Positions 25,699 to 34,282 of a stretch of DNA of 56,335 nt are shown in pieces. Made by a program: the position numbers and the translations under genes. The first letter of the stretch is position 1, and every line of letters starts with the position of its first letter. The notes under the pieces are model-generated. The model did no database searches, had not been told where the DNA came from, and worked only from the letters and a program-made list of their open reading frames with translations. Source of the stretch: BHER01 sp051652245 (lineage in GTDB: Bacteria; Bacillota_I; Bacilli_A; Culicoidibacterales; Culicoidibacteraceae); assembly GCA_051652245.1 (NCBI GenBank), contig JBOFTV010000030.1:1-56335 (forward strand), written 5' to 3'.

Positions 25699-26406
25699 AT
25701 GAAATATGATGTAATTATTACAGCTGCGGGAAGTGGTTTGCGGAGTGGTCTTGCTTTTAATAAAGTTTTTTTCGTTATCGGGGGGAAACCATGTTTTATG
25801 CATTGTGTGGATTTTTTTCTTGAGGATTTGGGTGTGGGGAAGATTTATTTGGTTGTTGATGCTAAGCAACAGGAGCAGTTTATGGAGACTTTGAAGCAGT
25901 TTAATGTTGATTTGAAGCGCGTTGTTCTGGTTTATGGGGGGGCAACGAGGCAACAGAGTGTTTTTGCGGCGTTAAAGTTGGTGAAAGCTTTTCATGTGCT
26001 AGTTCATGATGCTGCAAGACCCTTTATTGATCGCGGGCAGGTCGATGCCTTAATAAAGACGCTGGTGTTTGAAAAAGCTGCGATTTTAGCAATTCTTGCT
26101 ACTGATACATTAAAGCAGGTGGATGCCTTTAAGCAGGTCAATTTGACAATTGAGCGCACCAAAGTTTATTATGCGCAAACACCGCAAGGGTTTAATACGG
26201 ATGTTTTATACCGCTGTCATACACTGGCTGCGTTAGAAGAATTTGAGGCAACCGATGATGCACAATTATTAGAGTACGAAGGAAGTACGAAGGTACAAGT
26301 TGTCGAGGGCAGTTGCTATAATATGAAAATTACAACGCCTGAAGATGTGAAAATGGCGCAGCTATATTATGCATTTTTAACAAATAGTAAGGAGGAGTTA
26401 GCATGA
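25699..26406 (+). CDS. ispD: 2-C-methyl-D-erythritol 4-phosphate cytidylyltransferase
   Basis: IspD transfers CMP from CTP to MEP, the third step of the non-mevalonate isoprenoid pathway. The nucleotide-binding loop is ITAAGSGLRSGLAFNK, with the usual AAGxGxR signature, and the substrate motif is LVHDAARPFI (~104-113). ATG 25699 is preferred to 25693 because TGGAGGA (25686-25692) would otherwise touch the start codon; this gives 235 aa. It overlaps ispF by 4 bases. Some alignments of the signature lysine would need checking, but the overall fit is clear. Confidence 0.93.
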   Translation: MKYDVIITAAGSGLRSGLAFNKVFFVIGGKPCFMHCVDFFLEDLGVGKIYLVVDAKQQEQFMETLKQFNVDLKRVVLVYGGATRQQSVFAALKLVKAFHVLVHDAARPFIDRGQVDALIKTLVFEKAAILAILATDTLKQVDAFKQVNLTIERTKVYYAQTPQGFNTDVLYRCHTLAALEEFEATDDAQLLEYEGSTKVQVVEGSCYNMKITTPEDVKMAQLYYAFLTNSKEELA

Positions 26407-26876
26407 GAATTGGCCAGTCAACAGATATTCATCAATTAGTTGAAGGCCGTCCCTGTATTTTAGGGGGCGTTAATGTTCCTAGTGACCGCGGATTACTGGG
26501 CCATTCAGATGCCGATGTGCTCTTGCATGTGGTTGCTGAGGCAATTTTAGGAGCGTTGGGTTTAGGTGATTTAGGGACACATTTTGCGGATACAGATGCC
26601 AAAAATTTGGCAATGTCATCAAGTGTGATTGTTAAATATGCTGTATTAGAGATGCAAAAAAAGGGGTATCGGGTGGCTAATATTGATACTTTGATCATGG
26701 CACAAGTACCACGATTAGAACCATATAAGCAGCAAATGACGCAAAATATTGCCGCTTTATTGGAAGTTGACGTTGAACAAGTTAATGTTAAGGCAACTAC
26801 AGGGGAAAAATTAGGTTTTGTTGGTCGGAGTGAGGGAATTATGGCTCAAGCAGTTGTTTTATTGCTTACGATTTAA
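26403..26876 (+). CDS. ispF: 2-C-methyl-D-erythritol 2,4-cyclodiphosphate synthase
   Basis: IspF cyclises CDP-ME 2-phosphate to MEcPP in the non-mevalonate pathway and forms a Zn-binding trimer. Metal ligands are Asp8 and His10 (STDIHQL) and His42 (GHSDADVLLH, 34-... region). The conserved DLGTHFADTD and VKATTGEKLGFVGRSEGI motifs are present. The length (157 aa) is normal. Its ATG overlaps the ispD stop, so the two pathway enzymes are coupled. Confidence 0.95.
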   Translation: MRIGQSTDIHQLVEGRPCILGGVNVPSDRGLLGHSDADVLLHVVAEAILGALGLGDLGTHFADTDAKNLAMSSSVIVKYAVLEMQKKGYRVANIDTLIMAQVPRLEPYKQQMTQNIAALLEVDVEQVNVKATTGEKLGFVGRSEGIMAQAVVLLLTI

Positions 26877-26887
26877 AAAAAGTGGAT

Positions 26888-26914
26888 TTATGTTATAATG
26901 GATTTATAACATAA
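26888..26914 (+). promoter_or_regulatory. Extended -10 promoter inside an 11-bp inverted repeat
   Basis: TGTTATAAT (26891-26899) is an extended -10 box. It lies within a perfect inverted repeat, TTATGTTATAA (26888-26898) and TTATAACATAA (26904-26914), separated by 5 bases. The half-sites bracket the -10 box, as an operator for a dimeric repressor would. It starts the three-gene unit at 26935-28565. Confidence 0.55.
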
Positions 26915-26934
26915 AAGCAGAGGAGTGAATTTAG

Positions 26935-27363
26935 ATGGTTACAAATGAGCAACAGGCAATGAAACTAAGGATATTACAGGGGTTTTATCTGAGTGTGTTT
27001 GTCTTAAATACAATGGCGATAGTGCCGGTTATTGGTATTTTTGTCGGTTGGTGGGCCGTCTTTTTTTCATTAGTTGCTTTAGGGTTTGGGGTTGTTATTT
27101 TAGTGCTATCAGTTGGTGCTAAAATAACGGTGCTTCCGGGTGTCTTGACAGTTATTGCAGCTGGTCTGGGTGTTTTAGGCATCATAATTATTGCTTTAGG
27201 GGCGCAGTCATTTCTGTTTTTTACTGGTGTTTTCTTGGGCTTGAGCTCGGCAATTGTACATGTGATTTCAGCTGTGTTTACGATGAAAACACGTGGGAGG
27301 ATTAAGCGGAAGCAACAGGATTTGGAGTTGTATGCCAATAGTTTTTCAACTTATGTTGATTAG
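26935..27363 (+). CDS. Four-helix membrane protein of unknown function
   Basis: A 142-residue protein with four hydrophobic helices (FYLSVFVLNTMAIVPVIGIF, WAVFFSLVALGFGVVILVL, VLPGVLTVIAAGLGVLGIII, FLFFTGVFLGLSSAIVHVIS) and a basic C-terminal tail (KTRGRIKRKQQD). I do not recognise the family. It follows the palindromic promoter at 26888, has a good ribosome site (GAGGAG) and is followed after 18 bases by a TIM-barrel gene, so it is probably the first gene of a small operon. Confidence 0.65.
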   Translation: MVTNEQQAMKLRILQGFYLSVFVLNTMAIVPVIGIFVGWWAVFFSLVALGFGVVILVLSVGAKITVLPGVLTVIAAGLGVLGIIIIALGAQSFLFFTGVFLGLSSAIVHVISAVFTMKTRGRIKRKQQDLELYANSFSTYVD

Positions 27364-27381
27364 GTAGGAGGAAATAGCAGT

Positions 27382-28062
27382 ATGAAAATACCGGAAATTA
27401 CGAGTTATTTGCGCAAGGATATTGTGCAGGTTCCAGAAATTATCAAGGAGTATGCTACAGGAATTTGTGTCTTTGGTAAAACAATTAGGTCGCTTGCTTT
27501 TACAACGGATATTGCGATTATTAAAAATATTAATGCAGATGCGATTATTGCGGTTTACCCATTTAGTCCACATCCGTCAATTACGGCAGCGATTACTAAG
27601 GTTGCTGATGTGCCAGTCTTTTGTGGTGTTGGTGGTGGTTTAACACAGGGTTCGCGTAGCGCCCATGTTGCTTTGCATGCGGAGTTTCAGGGGGTTACGG
27701 CGGTTGTTTTAAATGCGACGGCACCAGTGGAAACAATTGCTTTGGTAAAGGCTAGTATTGATATTCCAGTTGTGATGACAATTGTCTCACGCCATACAAA
27801 TGTGCTAGAGAAACTTGAGGCAGGGGCAACAATTATTAATGTTAGTGGAGGCCGAAATACAGCAAATATTGTTCGCTCAATTAGAAGAGCGTTTCCAACA
27901 TTACCAATTATTGCAACCGGAGGTCCAACAGATAAAGACATCTTAGAAACAATCGAGGCTGGTGCAAATGCGATAACATATACACCGCCAACAAATGCCG
28001 AATTATTCAAAAAGAAAATGGATAATTATCGGCAAGAAGAAAATCAGAATAAAGGGGAATGA
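27382..28062 (+). CDS. TIM-barrel protein of unknown specificity
   Basis: A 226-residue soluble protein with alternating strands and helices of a beta/alpha barrel. The C-terminal stretch IIATGGPTDKDILETIEAGANAITY resembles the phosphate-binding face of IMP-dehydrogenase and nitronate-monooxygenase type barrels. The central VFCGVGGGLTQGSRSAHVALHAEF is glycine-rich and could bind an anionic ligand. Similar proteins in Bacillota are usually annotated only as barrel-domain or putative hydrolase, and I cannot assign a reaction. AGGAGG precedes the start. Its stop region overlaps the ribosome site of the next gene. Confidence 0.65.
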   Translation: MKIPEITSYLRKDIVQVPEIIKEYATGICVFGKTIRSLAFTTDIAIIKNINADAIIAVYPFSPHPSITAAITKVADVPVFCGVGGGLTQGSRSAHVALHAEFQGVTAVVLNATAPVETIALVKASIDIPVVMTIVSRHTNVLEKLEAGATIINVSGGRNTANIVRSIRRAFPTLPIIATGGPTDKDILETIEAGANAITYTPPTNAELFKKKMDNYRQEENQNKGE

Positions 28063-28067
28063 TTATT

Positions 28068-28565
28068 ATGAGAAGAAATTTAGTGAAAATTATAGGGAGT
28101 TTATTATTATTACTAGCAATACCAACTAAGGTAATGGCAGCAACAGCACCAATTGTGACACCGGTGCCAATTTCTGGTCAGTTGGAGTCGACAACAAATA
28201 ACAAACCATTAGGAATGAGTGCATATTCCTTTGAAATTTCAGTGGCTGAGGCAAAACTTTTGACAACAGAATTAGCAAGTGGTCCAACAAATGCTAATAT
28301 CCAGTTTGAAAATTTATTTGCACGAATCAATCTTTATGCATTACTAGAGACAAATCCAATGGAGCTTGAACAAATTAATAAAGGTATTCCTGGTGTTTAT
28401 CCACTGACTTTTAAGGTGAGTTTCAATGGTGATTTATTAGAAAACACGGTGCAGGTGACAGTGATGGCTGATAAGGATAATACAATAATTTATTTTGCTG
28501 GTGGCGCTGTAATTGGTTTGTCAGTTATCTTTATTATTGTAATTATGAGAGCTAAACGAAAATAG
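28068..28565 (+). CDS. Small membrane-anchored surface protein sharing a module with the giant protein
   Basis: ATG 28068 is preferred to 28059 because AGGGGA (28053-28058) is then 9 bases away; this gives 165 aa. A signal peptide (RRNLVKIIGSLLLLLAIPTKVMAA) leads an extracellular domain, and a C-terminal helix (IIYFAGGAVIGLSVIFIIVIM) with RAKRK anchors it. No sortase motif is present. The extracellular part matches the N-terminal module of the 2400-aa protein: YSFEISVAEAKLLT against FSLSLVEAKLLT, and GVYPLTFKVSF against GRYPLVFTFGV. The two may belong to one surface system. It ends the unit starting at 26935. Confidence 0.75.
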   Translation: MRRNLVKIIGSLLLLLAIPTKVMAATAPIVTPVPISGQLESTTNNKPLGMSAYSFEISVAEAKLLTTELASGPTNANIQFENLFARINLYALLETNPMELEQINKGIPGVYPLTFKVSFNGDLLENTVQVTVMADKDNTIIYFAGGAVIGLSVIFIIVIMRAKRK

Positions 28566-28649
28566 AAATTTCCTGGGAAATAGGGGAAAAAAGTCTTAGA
28601 AACAAGTGCAGCAGTTGATTGGTGGTCAAAATCAGCAATAGAGCAGATT

Positions 28650-28700
28650 ATCCCGTAAAAAAAGCCCTGTTATCAGCTAACAGGACTTTTTTTACGGGAT
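28650..28700. terminator. Long bidirectional terminator
   Basis: A stem of about 23 bases per arm pairs ATCCCGTAAAAAAAGCCCTG and following bases with their complement to 28700, with internal A and T tracts and a TCAGC loop. It separates the + strand surface gene from the convergent minus-strand hydrolase. Confidence 0.9.
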
Positions 28701-28769
28701 GAAATGTTAAAAACAAGAAAAACTGCTCATCTTGACAATACTAATGTTGATTATCCTCAAAAAATCTGC

Positions 28770-29762
28770 TTACCCCGATATTTTTACAAATGTTTCCTGT
28801 TGAGGAATCCGCCAAACCACCGGTTCAAGGGCAAAAACATCTAAATCCTTGATACTTGCAACAACAATCTGACTAACATCATATGTTTTAAGATAATAAT
28901 TGCCCAAGTTGCCAACCATAACAGCAGTATATTGCGTATAATCGGCTTTTAAATTACCGGTTTTAACCGCACCTTTAGGAATATCAACAGAGGCAAGTGT
29001 ATGGAAGGCTGTGGAGATAACCGTTTGTGTATCCCCCGTAGGCTTAGCAGTCATTTTGTTGTAAACTGTTCTAACAAAGCGTGAGGGCGGTGTATTATCA
29101 CCCGGTAATCCAAAAGCGCCATTTCCCTGACCAAAGGCTCCAAGTGTTAATCCGGGTAAGTTAATTGGACTATTTGGTGTCGGTTTTAGTCCAATATAAT
29201 TTTGGAGATTTGTTAAATGCCAAGGGAGATCTGGACTATTTGACATCACACCAACGGGATTATCGTAAACTTTAATCCCATCTTTAACCGGTTCAATAAC
29301 AATAGTATGCCCAGTTGTATCAGATAGAATCCAATGCAAGGGGAGAATTGTATTAAAAAGACCAAATACGGTATCAGTAATGGTGATTTTTGGAATAAGT
29401 GCCTTAACCTCAGCTAAACTAGCACAACTTGACAATAGATAGTGAACAACCTCATGAGGCGCAAGATTAATATTACCACCAACAGGCTGCTTAGCATAAG
29501 TTGCATACTGTGGAAAATAAAGCGCACAGCACATCAAACCATGTTCATTTAAGCCATCAGCAAAAACATAATTCCCCGAAAATTGGGCCACACCTATCAG
29601 TGCATGTTTTGTTGTAAACGGCGTTGAATGACTATTTCCCTGCCACTGAAAATTACGGGGAATACCCACAATATCTGGTTCCAAAACAATCACAAAATCC
29701 ATCGTCCGTGCTAAGATAAAATCCCCAGAAGATTCTGGTTGAAAACTAAAACTTGTACACAT
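28770..29762 (-). CDS. Choloylglycine hydrolase / penicillin V acylase family enzyme
   Basis: An N-terminal-nucleophile hydrolase that cuts an amide bond; family members deconjugate bile salts, cleave penicillin V or hydrolyse acyl-homoserine lactones. Met1 is followed by Cys2 (MCTSFSF), which becomes the nucleophile after Met removal, and ARTMDF (18-23) supplies the family Arg and Asp. GVMSNSPDLPWHLTNL (~193-208) and the Arg in TPPSRFVR (~225-232) are the other active-site segments. The length (330 aa) fits. There is no signal peptide, so it is cytoplasmic. The specificity (bile salt or penicillin) cannot be told by eye. It is single, next to an OppA-like gene on the same strand. Confidence 0.88.
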   Translation of the reverse strand: MCTSFSFQPESSGDFILARTMDFVIVLEPDIVGIPRNFQWQGNSHSTPFTTKHALIGVAQFSGNYVFADGLNEHGLMCCALYFPQYATYAKQPVGGNINLAPHEVVHYLLSSCASLAEVKALIPKITITDTVFGLFNTILPLHWILSDTTGHTIVIEPVKDGIKVYDNPVGVMSNSPDLPWHLTNLQNYIGLKPTPNSPINLPGLTLGAFGQGNGAFGLPGDNTPPSRFVRTVYNKMTAKPTGDTQTVISTAFHTLASVDIPKGAVKTGNLKADYTQYTAVMVGNLGNYYLKTYDVSQIVVASIKDLDVFALEPVVWRIPQQETFVKISG

Positions 29763-29814
29763 ACTAAACCCCTACTTTCATTTAAATCATACAACAATCA
29801 TACCATATTAAAGA

Positions 29815-29843
29815 AAAAGATAACCCTAAAAAGGTTATCTTTT
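29815..29843 (-). terminator. Terminator of the OppA-like gene
   Basis: AAAAGATAACC and GGTTATCTTTT form an 11-bp stem. Read on the minus strand it is followed by TTTTTC, just after the stop codon of the gene at 29851. Confidence 0.8.
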
Positions 29844-29850
29844 AACTAAA

Positions 29851-31464
29851 CTACAAAACACTAATAAAGCGATACTGCCGTGCTGGCATAATTGGACTCA
29901 AAGTAATACCCCGAACATTATCAGCAGCAATCCACTTAGTGGCTCTCTGATAAAGTGGAATAAAGACCCCATCTTCTAAAAGCGTCGCCTCAGCGGGCAG
30001 ATAGGCTAAAGCCCGTTGCATTGGTTGCGTTGCCAGCCCTGCTGATTCAGCTAAGGCATAGGCATCTTCATACGTTGCATTACGATAATTTCCATAATTA
30101 TAGGTTGTATCAGCTTTAAAAAGCGTGAAAAATGATTGAATATCTGCATAATCAACACCCCATTGACCGTGTCCTGCAGGTGTTTGCTTTTGCATAACTT
30201 GCTTATAATAAATATTTGCAGGCACACCAACTAGATTAACCGTAACAGCGGGTAAATTTGTTTCAATTTGTGATTTAACATTTTCATAAATACTTTTAAA
30301 TAAGGCGCTATCAGGGAAACTTAAATCAAAAGCTAATGATTGCTGTCCTAATTCAAGCTGGGCCTGTGCTAACATTGTCAAGGCAGCACCTGTATCAAAA
30401 TTTGAAGTATTGGGAATCGGACTAAGGTCTCTAAAAGTCTGCCCTAAGAAATCACCAAAGTTTTCAGGAATCAAGCTATTTAATGGCTGGGAACCATTTT
30501 TTAAAATCGAATCAGTAATGATTGATTTGTCGATTGCCTTAGAAATTGCTAATCTAAATGACTTATTAGCAAGCACATCATTAGCACTTGCTGTTGTTCC
30601 CGATAAATAGAAGTAGACAATACTTGGTGAAATATCACTAGCAATATTTGGATTTCCAGCATATTTATCATTTAATTCCCCATCAACCAAAATCATATCT
30701 AAAGAACCATCATCAAAAAGCAAACTTTGCGTTGCAGCCTCTTTAATCACGCGCATATTAACGCCCGTTAGGCTAACATTCTCTTGATCCCAGTAATTAG
30801 GATTCTTAGAGAAACTGATTTCCAAAGCGGGATCAAATGTTTCAAGGCGAAAGGGACCGTTGGCAAGTGTTGTAGCCGCACTACTACCATAGGCATCACC
30901 AACAGTCTGATAAAACTTCTCGTTTAGTGGTGCCATTGTGGGAAAGGCCAGCACATCTAAAAAGTAAGCCACTGGTTTTTCCAACGTAATTTCCAAGGTT
31001 AATGGATCAATTGCCTTAGCCCCTAGTGTACTAGGTTCACTTTGCTTTTGGGTAATTGCTTTGCCATTTTTGATATAGTGGGTAAAGTAGGCGTAATCCG
31101 CCTGGTCATTAGCGCTTAACAACTGCCACGCAAAAACAAAATCAGCAGCAGTTAGCGCCTCACCATTACTCCATTTAGCATCAGGCTGCAGCGCAAAGCG
31201 ATACACCAAGCCATCAGGAGAAATAGTCCAAGAAGCAGCAGCACCAACAGTTAACTTACCCAAATTATCGTAAGTTACTAGTGTTTGCAGATACTGACCA
31301 ATATTCTGAAAATCAACACCGGTACTCGTTTTATGCGGATGTAATGTTGAAAACTCACTATCGGAGGCAAGCCTTAAAGTATTAGGAACCGACTTATTAG
31401 TATTATTCCCGCAACTCGCTAAAAATAGGACAAAAACCGACATAATGATAAATATTTTTTTCAT
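29851..31464 (-). CDS. Oligopeptide-binding lipoprotein (OppA family)
   Basis: A solute-binding protein of peptide ABC importers. The lipoprotein signal ends in the lipobox FLASC, so Cys18 would be lipidated. The SBP_bac_5 pattern is clear: RLASDSEFSTLHPHKTSTGVD near the start, AASWTISPDGLVYRFALQPDAKWSNGEALTAADFVFAWQLL (within residues ~80-125) and GPFRLETFDPALEISFSKNPNYW. The length (537 aa) is normal. GAGGAGG lies 8-14 bases before the ATG. No permease or ATPase genes are next to it, so it must serve a transporter coded elsewhere, perhaps for peptide nutrition or signalling. Confidence 0.92.
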   Translation of the reverse strand: MKKIFIIMSVFVLFLASCGNNTNKSVPNTLRLASDSEFSTLHPHKTSTGVDFQNIGQYLQTLVTYDNLGKLTVGAAASWTISPDGLVYRFALQPDAKWSNGEALTAADFVFAWQLLSANDQADYAYFTHYIKNGKAITQKQSEPSTLGAKAIDPLTLEITLEKPVAYFLDVLAFPTMAPLNEKFYQTVGDAYGSSAATTLANGPFRLETFDPALEISFSKNPNYWDQENVSLTGVNMRVIKEAATQSLLFDDGSLDMILVDGELNDKYAGNPNIASDISPSIVYFYLSGTTASANDVLANKSFRLAISKAIDKSIITDSILKNGSQPLNSLIPENFGDFLGQTFRDLSPIPNTSNFDTGAALTMLAQAQLELGQQSLAFDLSFPDSALFKSIYENVKSQIETNLPAVTVNLVGVPANIYYKQVMQKQTPAGHGQWGVDYADIQSFFTLFKADTTYNYGNYRNATYEDAYALAESAGLATQPMQRALAYLPAEATLLEDGVFIPLYQRATKWIAADNVRGITLSPIMPARQYRFISVL

Positions 31465-31549
31465 AAAAAAAATCCTCCTCTATAGTTATTTACTTAAACC
31501 CCATTGTACCAAAAAAAGAGGGGCTTTGACAACAAAAAGCACATTTTCA

Positions 31550-31558
31550 TGCTATAAT
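31550..31558 (+). promoter_or_regulatory. Extended -10 promoter upstream of the 77-aa gene and pepF
   Basis: TGCTATAAT is an extended -10 box 37 bases before the ATG. A TTGACA at 31526 is 21 bases from TATAAT, longer than ideal. Confidence 0.5.
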
Positions 31559-31594
31559 AGAGCTAATAAATTGAAGGAGATGGAGGCAATAACG

Positions 31595-31828
31595 ATGGAA
31601 GAAATTGATTTGAAGCAGGCGATGTTTGATATTGTCGATAAGCAAGTAACCGAAAATGAGCCGAAAATTGTCAAACAAACAATGACAAGATTAAGCAGTT
31701 TAGGCTATGATATTCCCGCAGCACGGATTAAAATTGCTGCTGTTTTAGCTGAACAGATGTATGATTCAATGCAAACTGGGACCTTTGATGGAGCAGGCTA
31801 TAGCAGAAAACTAACGGATTTAAAATAA
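31595..31828 (+). CDS. Small conserved-looking protein, 77 aa
   Basis: The frame is open from 31445, but ATG 31595 has GGAGG eight bases upstream and lies after the promoter at 31550, so the protein is MEEIDLKQAMFDIVDKQ... with 77 residues. It looks all-helical and soluble (DIVDKQVTENEPKIVKQTMT, ARIKIAAVLAEQMYDSMQTG). I do not recognise the family. It is 18 bases upstream of pepF and is probably cotranscribed with it. Confidence 0.7.
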   Translation: MEEIDLKQAMFDIVDKQVTENEPKIVKQTMTRLSSLGYDIPAARIKIAAVLAEQMYDSMQTGTFDGAGYSRKLTDLK

Positions 31829-31846
31829 GGAGGAGGACATTAAATT

Positions 31847-33643
31847 ATGACAAATAAATTACCGCGTCGCCAAGAGGTAGCGCTTGAAAAGACATGGGAT
31901 CTGACAACAATATTTACCAGTGATACAGTGTGGGAAGAAGCGTTTGTGGCACTCCAAGAATTGGTGCCAACCATTCAAGCATACAAGGGAAAGCTGATTT
32001 TAAGTCCCAAGCTACTCCTAGAAGCACTAGAACTGCGCAATCATTTGATGGAGCGTCTAGCTAAATTATATGTCTATGCGCATCTACAAGAAGATGGTGA
32101 TACAACCAACACATTGTACCAAGCAATGAGTAATCGGGCAATGAGTCTCTATACTAAAGCCGGTGCAGAGTTTGCTTATTTTAATGCGGAATTGATGGAG
32201 GCTGATCCGGATATCTTGCAACAATATTTAGTATCATTTTCCGGGCTTGAAATTTATCAACATGAAATGGCAGAATTATTAGCGCGCCGAAAATATATCT
32301 TAAGTGAAAAAGAAGAAGCAATTTTAGCCAAAGGTAGTGAAATTATGGCCCACTCAGGGAAGACTTTTTCGATATTAAATAATGCTGATTTAGTTTTTCC
32401 AACAATTACTGGCGAAGACGGATTACCTGTCCAATTATCACATGGACTCTATGGCAAGCTAATGGAATCATCAAATCGCCAAGTGCGGGTTGATGCCTTT
32501 AAAGCGGTTTATAAAACATACACAGACTTGAAAAACACATTTGCAACAACTTTAACGGGGAGTGTTAAGAAGGATAACTTTAGTGCAAGTGTTCGGGGCT
32601 ATCACAGCGCTAGGCATAAAGCGCTATTTAATAATAGTATCCCAGAAACGGTTTACGATGCCTTGATTGTAGCAGTAAATGATCATCTTCCGCTGCTCCA
32701 TCGCTATGTAAAACTACGAAAAAGAGCCTTGAAACTGGATACAATTCACATGTATGATCTCTATGTACCAATGGTTGAAGAAGTTGACTTAAGTTTTAGC
32801 TATGAGCAAGCCAAAGAAATGATTCTAGCAGCTCTAAGTGTCCTAGGTAAGGAGTATACGGCGATTTTAGAAGAAGCCTTTGCTAACCGCTGGATTGACC
32901 ATGTCGAAAATAAAGGGAAAAGAAGCGGGGCCTATTCATCGGGAACATATGGGACAAATCCGTATATTTTAATGAATTGGCAAGACAGTCTTGATAATGT
33001 CTATACCCTAGCACATGAATTAGGTCACAGCGTCCATAGTTACTACACAAGGAAGCACCAACCCTTTATTTATGGGAGCTACTCAATTTTCCTAGCAGAA
33101 GTTGCCTCAACAACGAATGAAAATTTATTGACTGCCTATTTATTAGAGAAATTTACGGATAAGAAAATCCGTGCCTATATTATTAACCACTATTTAGATG
33201 GTGTCAAGGGTACTGTTTTCCGCCAAACACAGTTTGCACAATTTGAGTATCTGATTCATAATGCTGATAGTGAGGGGGTTGCCCTCACATCTGCCTATTT
33301 AACGGATGAGTATTTCAAACTGAATGCGCAATATTATGGGCAAGCAATGACTTATGATGAAGAAATTGGCATGGAATGGGCACGAATACCACATTTTTAT
33401 TATAATTATTATGTTTATCAATATGCGACGGGCTTTAGTGCTGCATCAGCCCTATCAGCGAAAATTTTAACAGAAGGTCAACCAGCAATTACTGCTTACT
33501 TGGACTTCTTGAAAGCTGGTTGCTCTGATTATCCAATTAATGTTTTGCAAAAAGCCGGTGTCGATATGACAACAAATGCCCCAATTATTGATGCCTTAAA
33601 GATCTTTGAACAAAGATTGACAGAGCTAGAAGTACTATTGTAA
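31847..33643 (+). CDS. pepF: Oligoendopeptidase F
   Basis: PepF is a cytoplasmic M3-family zinc metallopeptidase that cuts peptides of roughly 7-17 residues. The zinc motif HELGHSVHSYY (HExxH, near residue 389) is present, with the third ligand region EVASTTNENLL about 25 residues on. The N-terminal oligo_pepF helical domain is also clear (TWDLTTIFTSDTVWEEAF). The length (598 aa) is typical. AGGAGG precedes the ATG. It lies near an OppA-like gene on the opposite strand, and both could feed peptide use. A perfect 20-bp terminator follows. Confidence 0.95.
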   Translation: MTNKLPRRQEVALEKTWDLTTIFTSDTVWEEAFVALQELVPTIQAYKGKLILSPKLLLEALELRNHLMERLAKLYVYAHLQEDGDTTNTLYQAMSNRAMSLYTKAGAEFAYFNAELMEADPDILQQYLVSFSGLEIYQHEMAELLARRKYILSEKEEAILAKGSEIMAHSGKTFSILNNADLVFPTITGEDGLPVQLSHGLYGKLMESSNRQVRVDAFKAVYKTYTDLKNTFATTLTGSVKKDNFSASVRGYHSARHKALFNNSIPETVYDALIVAVNDHLPLLHRYVKLRKRALKLDTIHMYDLYVPMVEEVDLSFSYEQAKEMILAALSVLGKEYTAILEEAFANRWIDHVENKGKRSGAYSSGTYGTNPYILMNWQDSLDNVYTLAHELGHSVHSYYTRKHQPFIYGSYSIFLAEVASTTNENLLTAYLLEKFTDKKIRAYIINHYLDGVKGTVFRQTQFAQFEYLIHNADSEGVALTSAYLTDEYFKLNAQYYGQAMTYDEEIGMEWARIPHFYYNYYVYQYATGFSAASALSAKILTEGQPAITAYLDFLKAGCSDYPINVLQKAGVDMTTNAPIIDALKIFEQRLTELEVLL

Positions 33644-33648
33644 TGTTA

Positions 33649-33692
33649 AATAAAAACGAACAGAAATCCTGTGATTTCTGTTCGTTTTTATT
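33649..33692 (+). terminator. Terminator after pepF
   Basis: A perfect 20-bp stem, AATAAAAACGAACAGAAATC and its complement, has a CTGT loop. The second arm ends in TTTTTATT. Confidence 0.88.
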
Positions 33693-33827
33693 ATGGGGAA
33701 TATTTTCCCTACAAAGAGGGCTCATAATATCATTAAAGCGGATAGTTAATCCTAAAAAATGATACCACGTGACAAAATGAGCGTTATTAACATAATCAAA
33801 AGCTAAAACTTTTTAGTGAAAATCATC

Positions 33828-34052
33828 TTAATTATTCAATAGTAATCTCATACTTGAAATCACAAACATAATAAAAGAAATGCCCAGTAACAGCCAAATT
33901 AAGCCGCCCCAATACTGGGCACCAAAAACAACAGTTGAAGGTAAACTAAACTCAGAGGTGAGAACAAATAAACGATATTGAGTGTACGATAAAAAGAGAA
34001 TGAGAACCAAGCAATAAATAAGCTCAGCTGTCCTTTTCAATATACCTTGCAT
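33828..34052 (-). CDS. Small two-helix membrane protein, 74 aa
   Basis: ATG 34052 (MQGILKRTAEL) has AAGAAGG ten bases upstream, which is better than the TTG at 34061. Two hydrophobic segments are visible: LIYCLVLILFLSYTQYRLFVL and YWGGLIWLLLGISFIMFVISS. There is no recognisable family. It is divergent from the phosphonate cluster, with about 220 bases between them. The gap contains AT-rich sequence but no structure I can name. Confidence 0.55.
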   Translation of the reverse strand: MQGILKRTAELIYCLVLILFLSYTQYRLFVLTSEFSLPSTVVFGAQYWGGLIWLLLGISFIMFVISSMRLLLNN

Positions 34053-34282
34053 AAATGACAAACCTTCTTTCTTTAAAATTTAGCTAGTAATTAGCTAAAA
34101 TAATAGCAAAAATTCAAGCAAGTGTCAAAGGTATTGGGTAAAAAACAAGAAAATGGCATAAAAGTTCACAAATTAGAGCAGCATTCACCTAAAAGATAAC
34201 AGATATTTAACAAAAAAGAGTATAAACATTAAAACAACGCTGTTAAACTAGAGTCAACCCCAAGAAATGAGGAGAAGTACAT

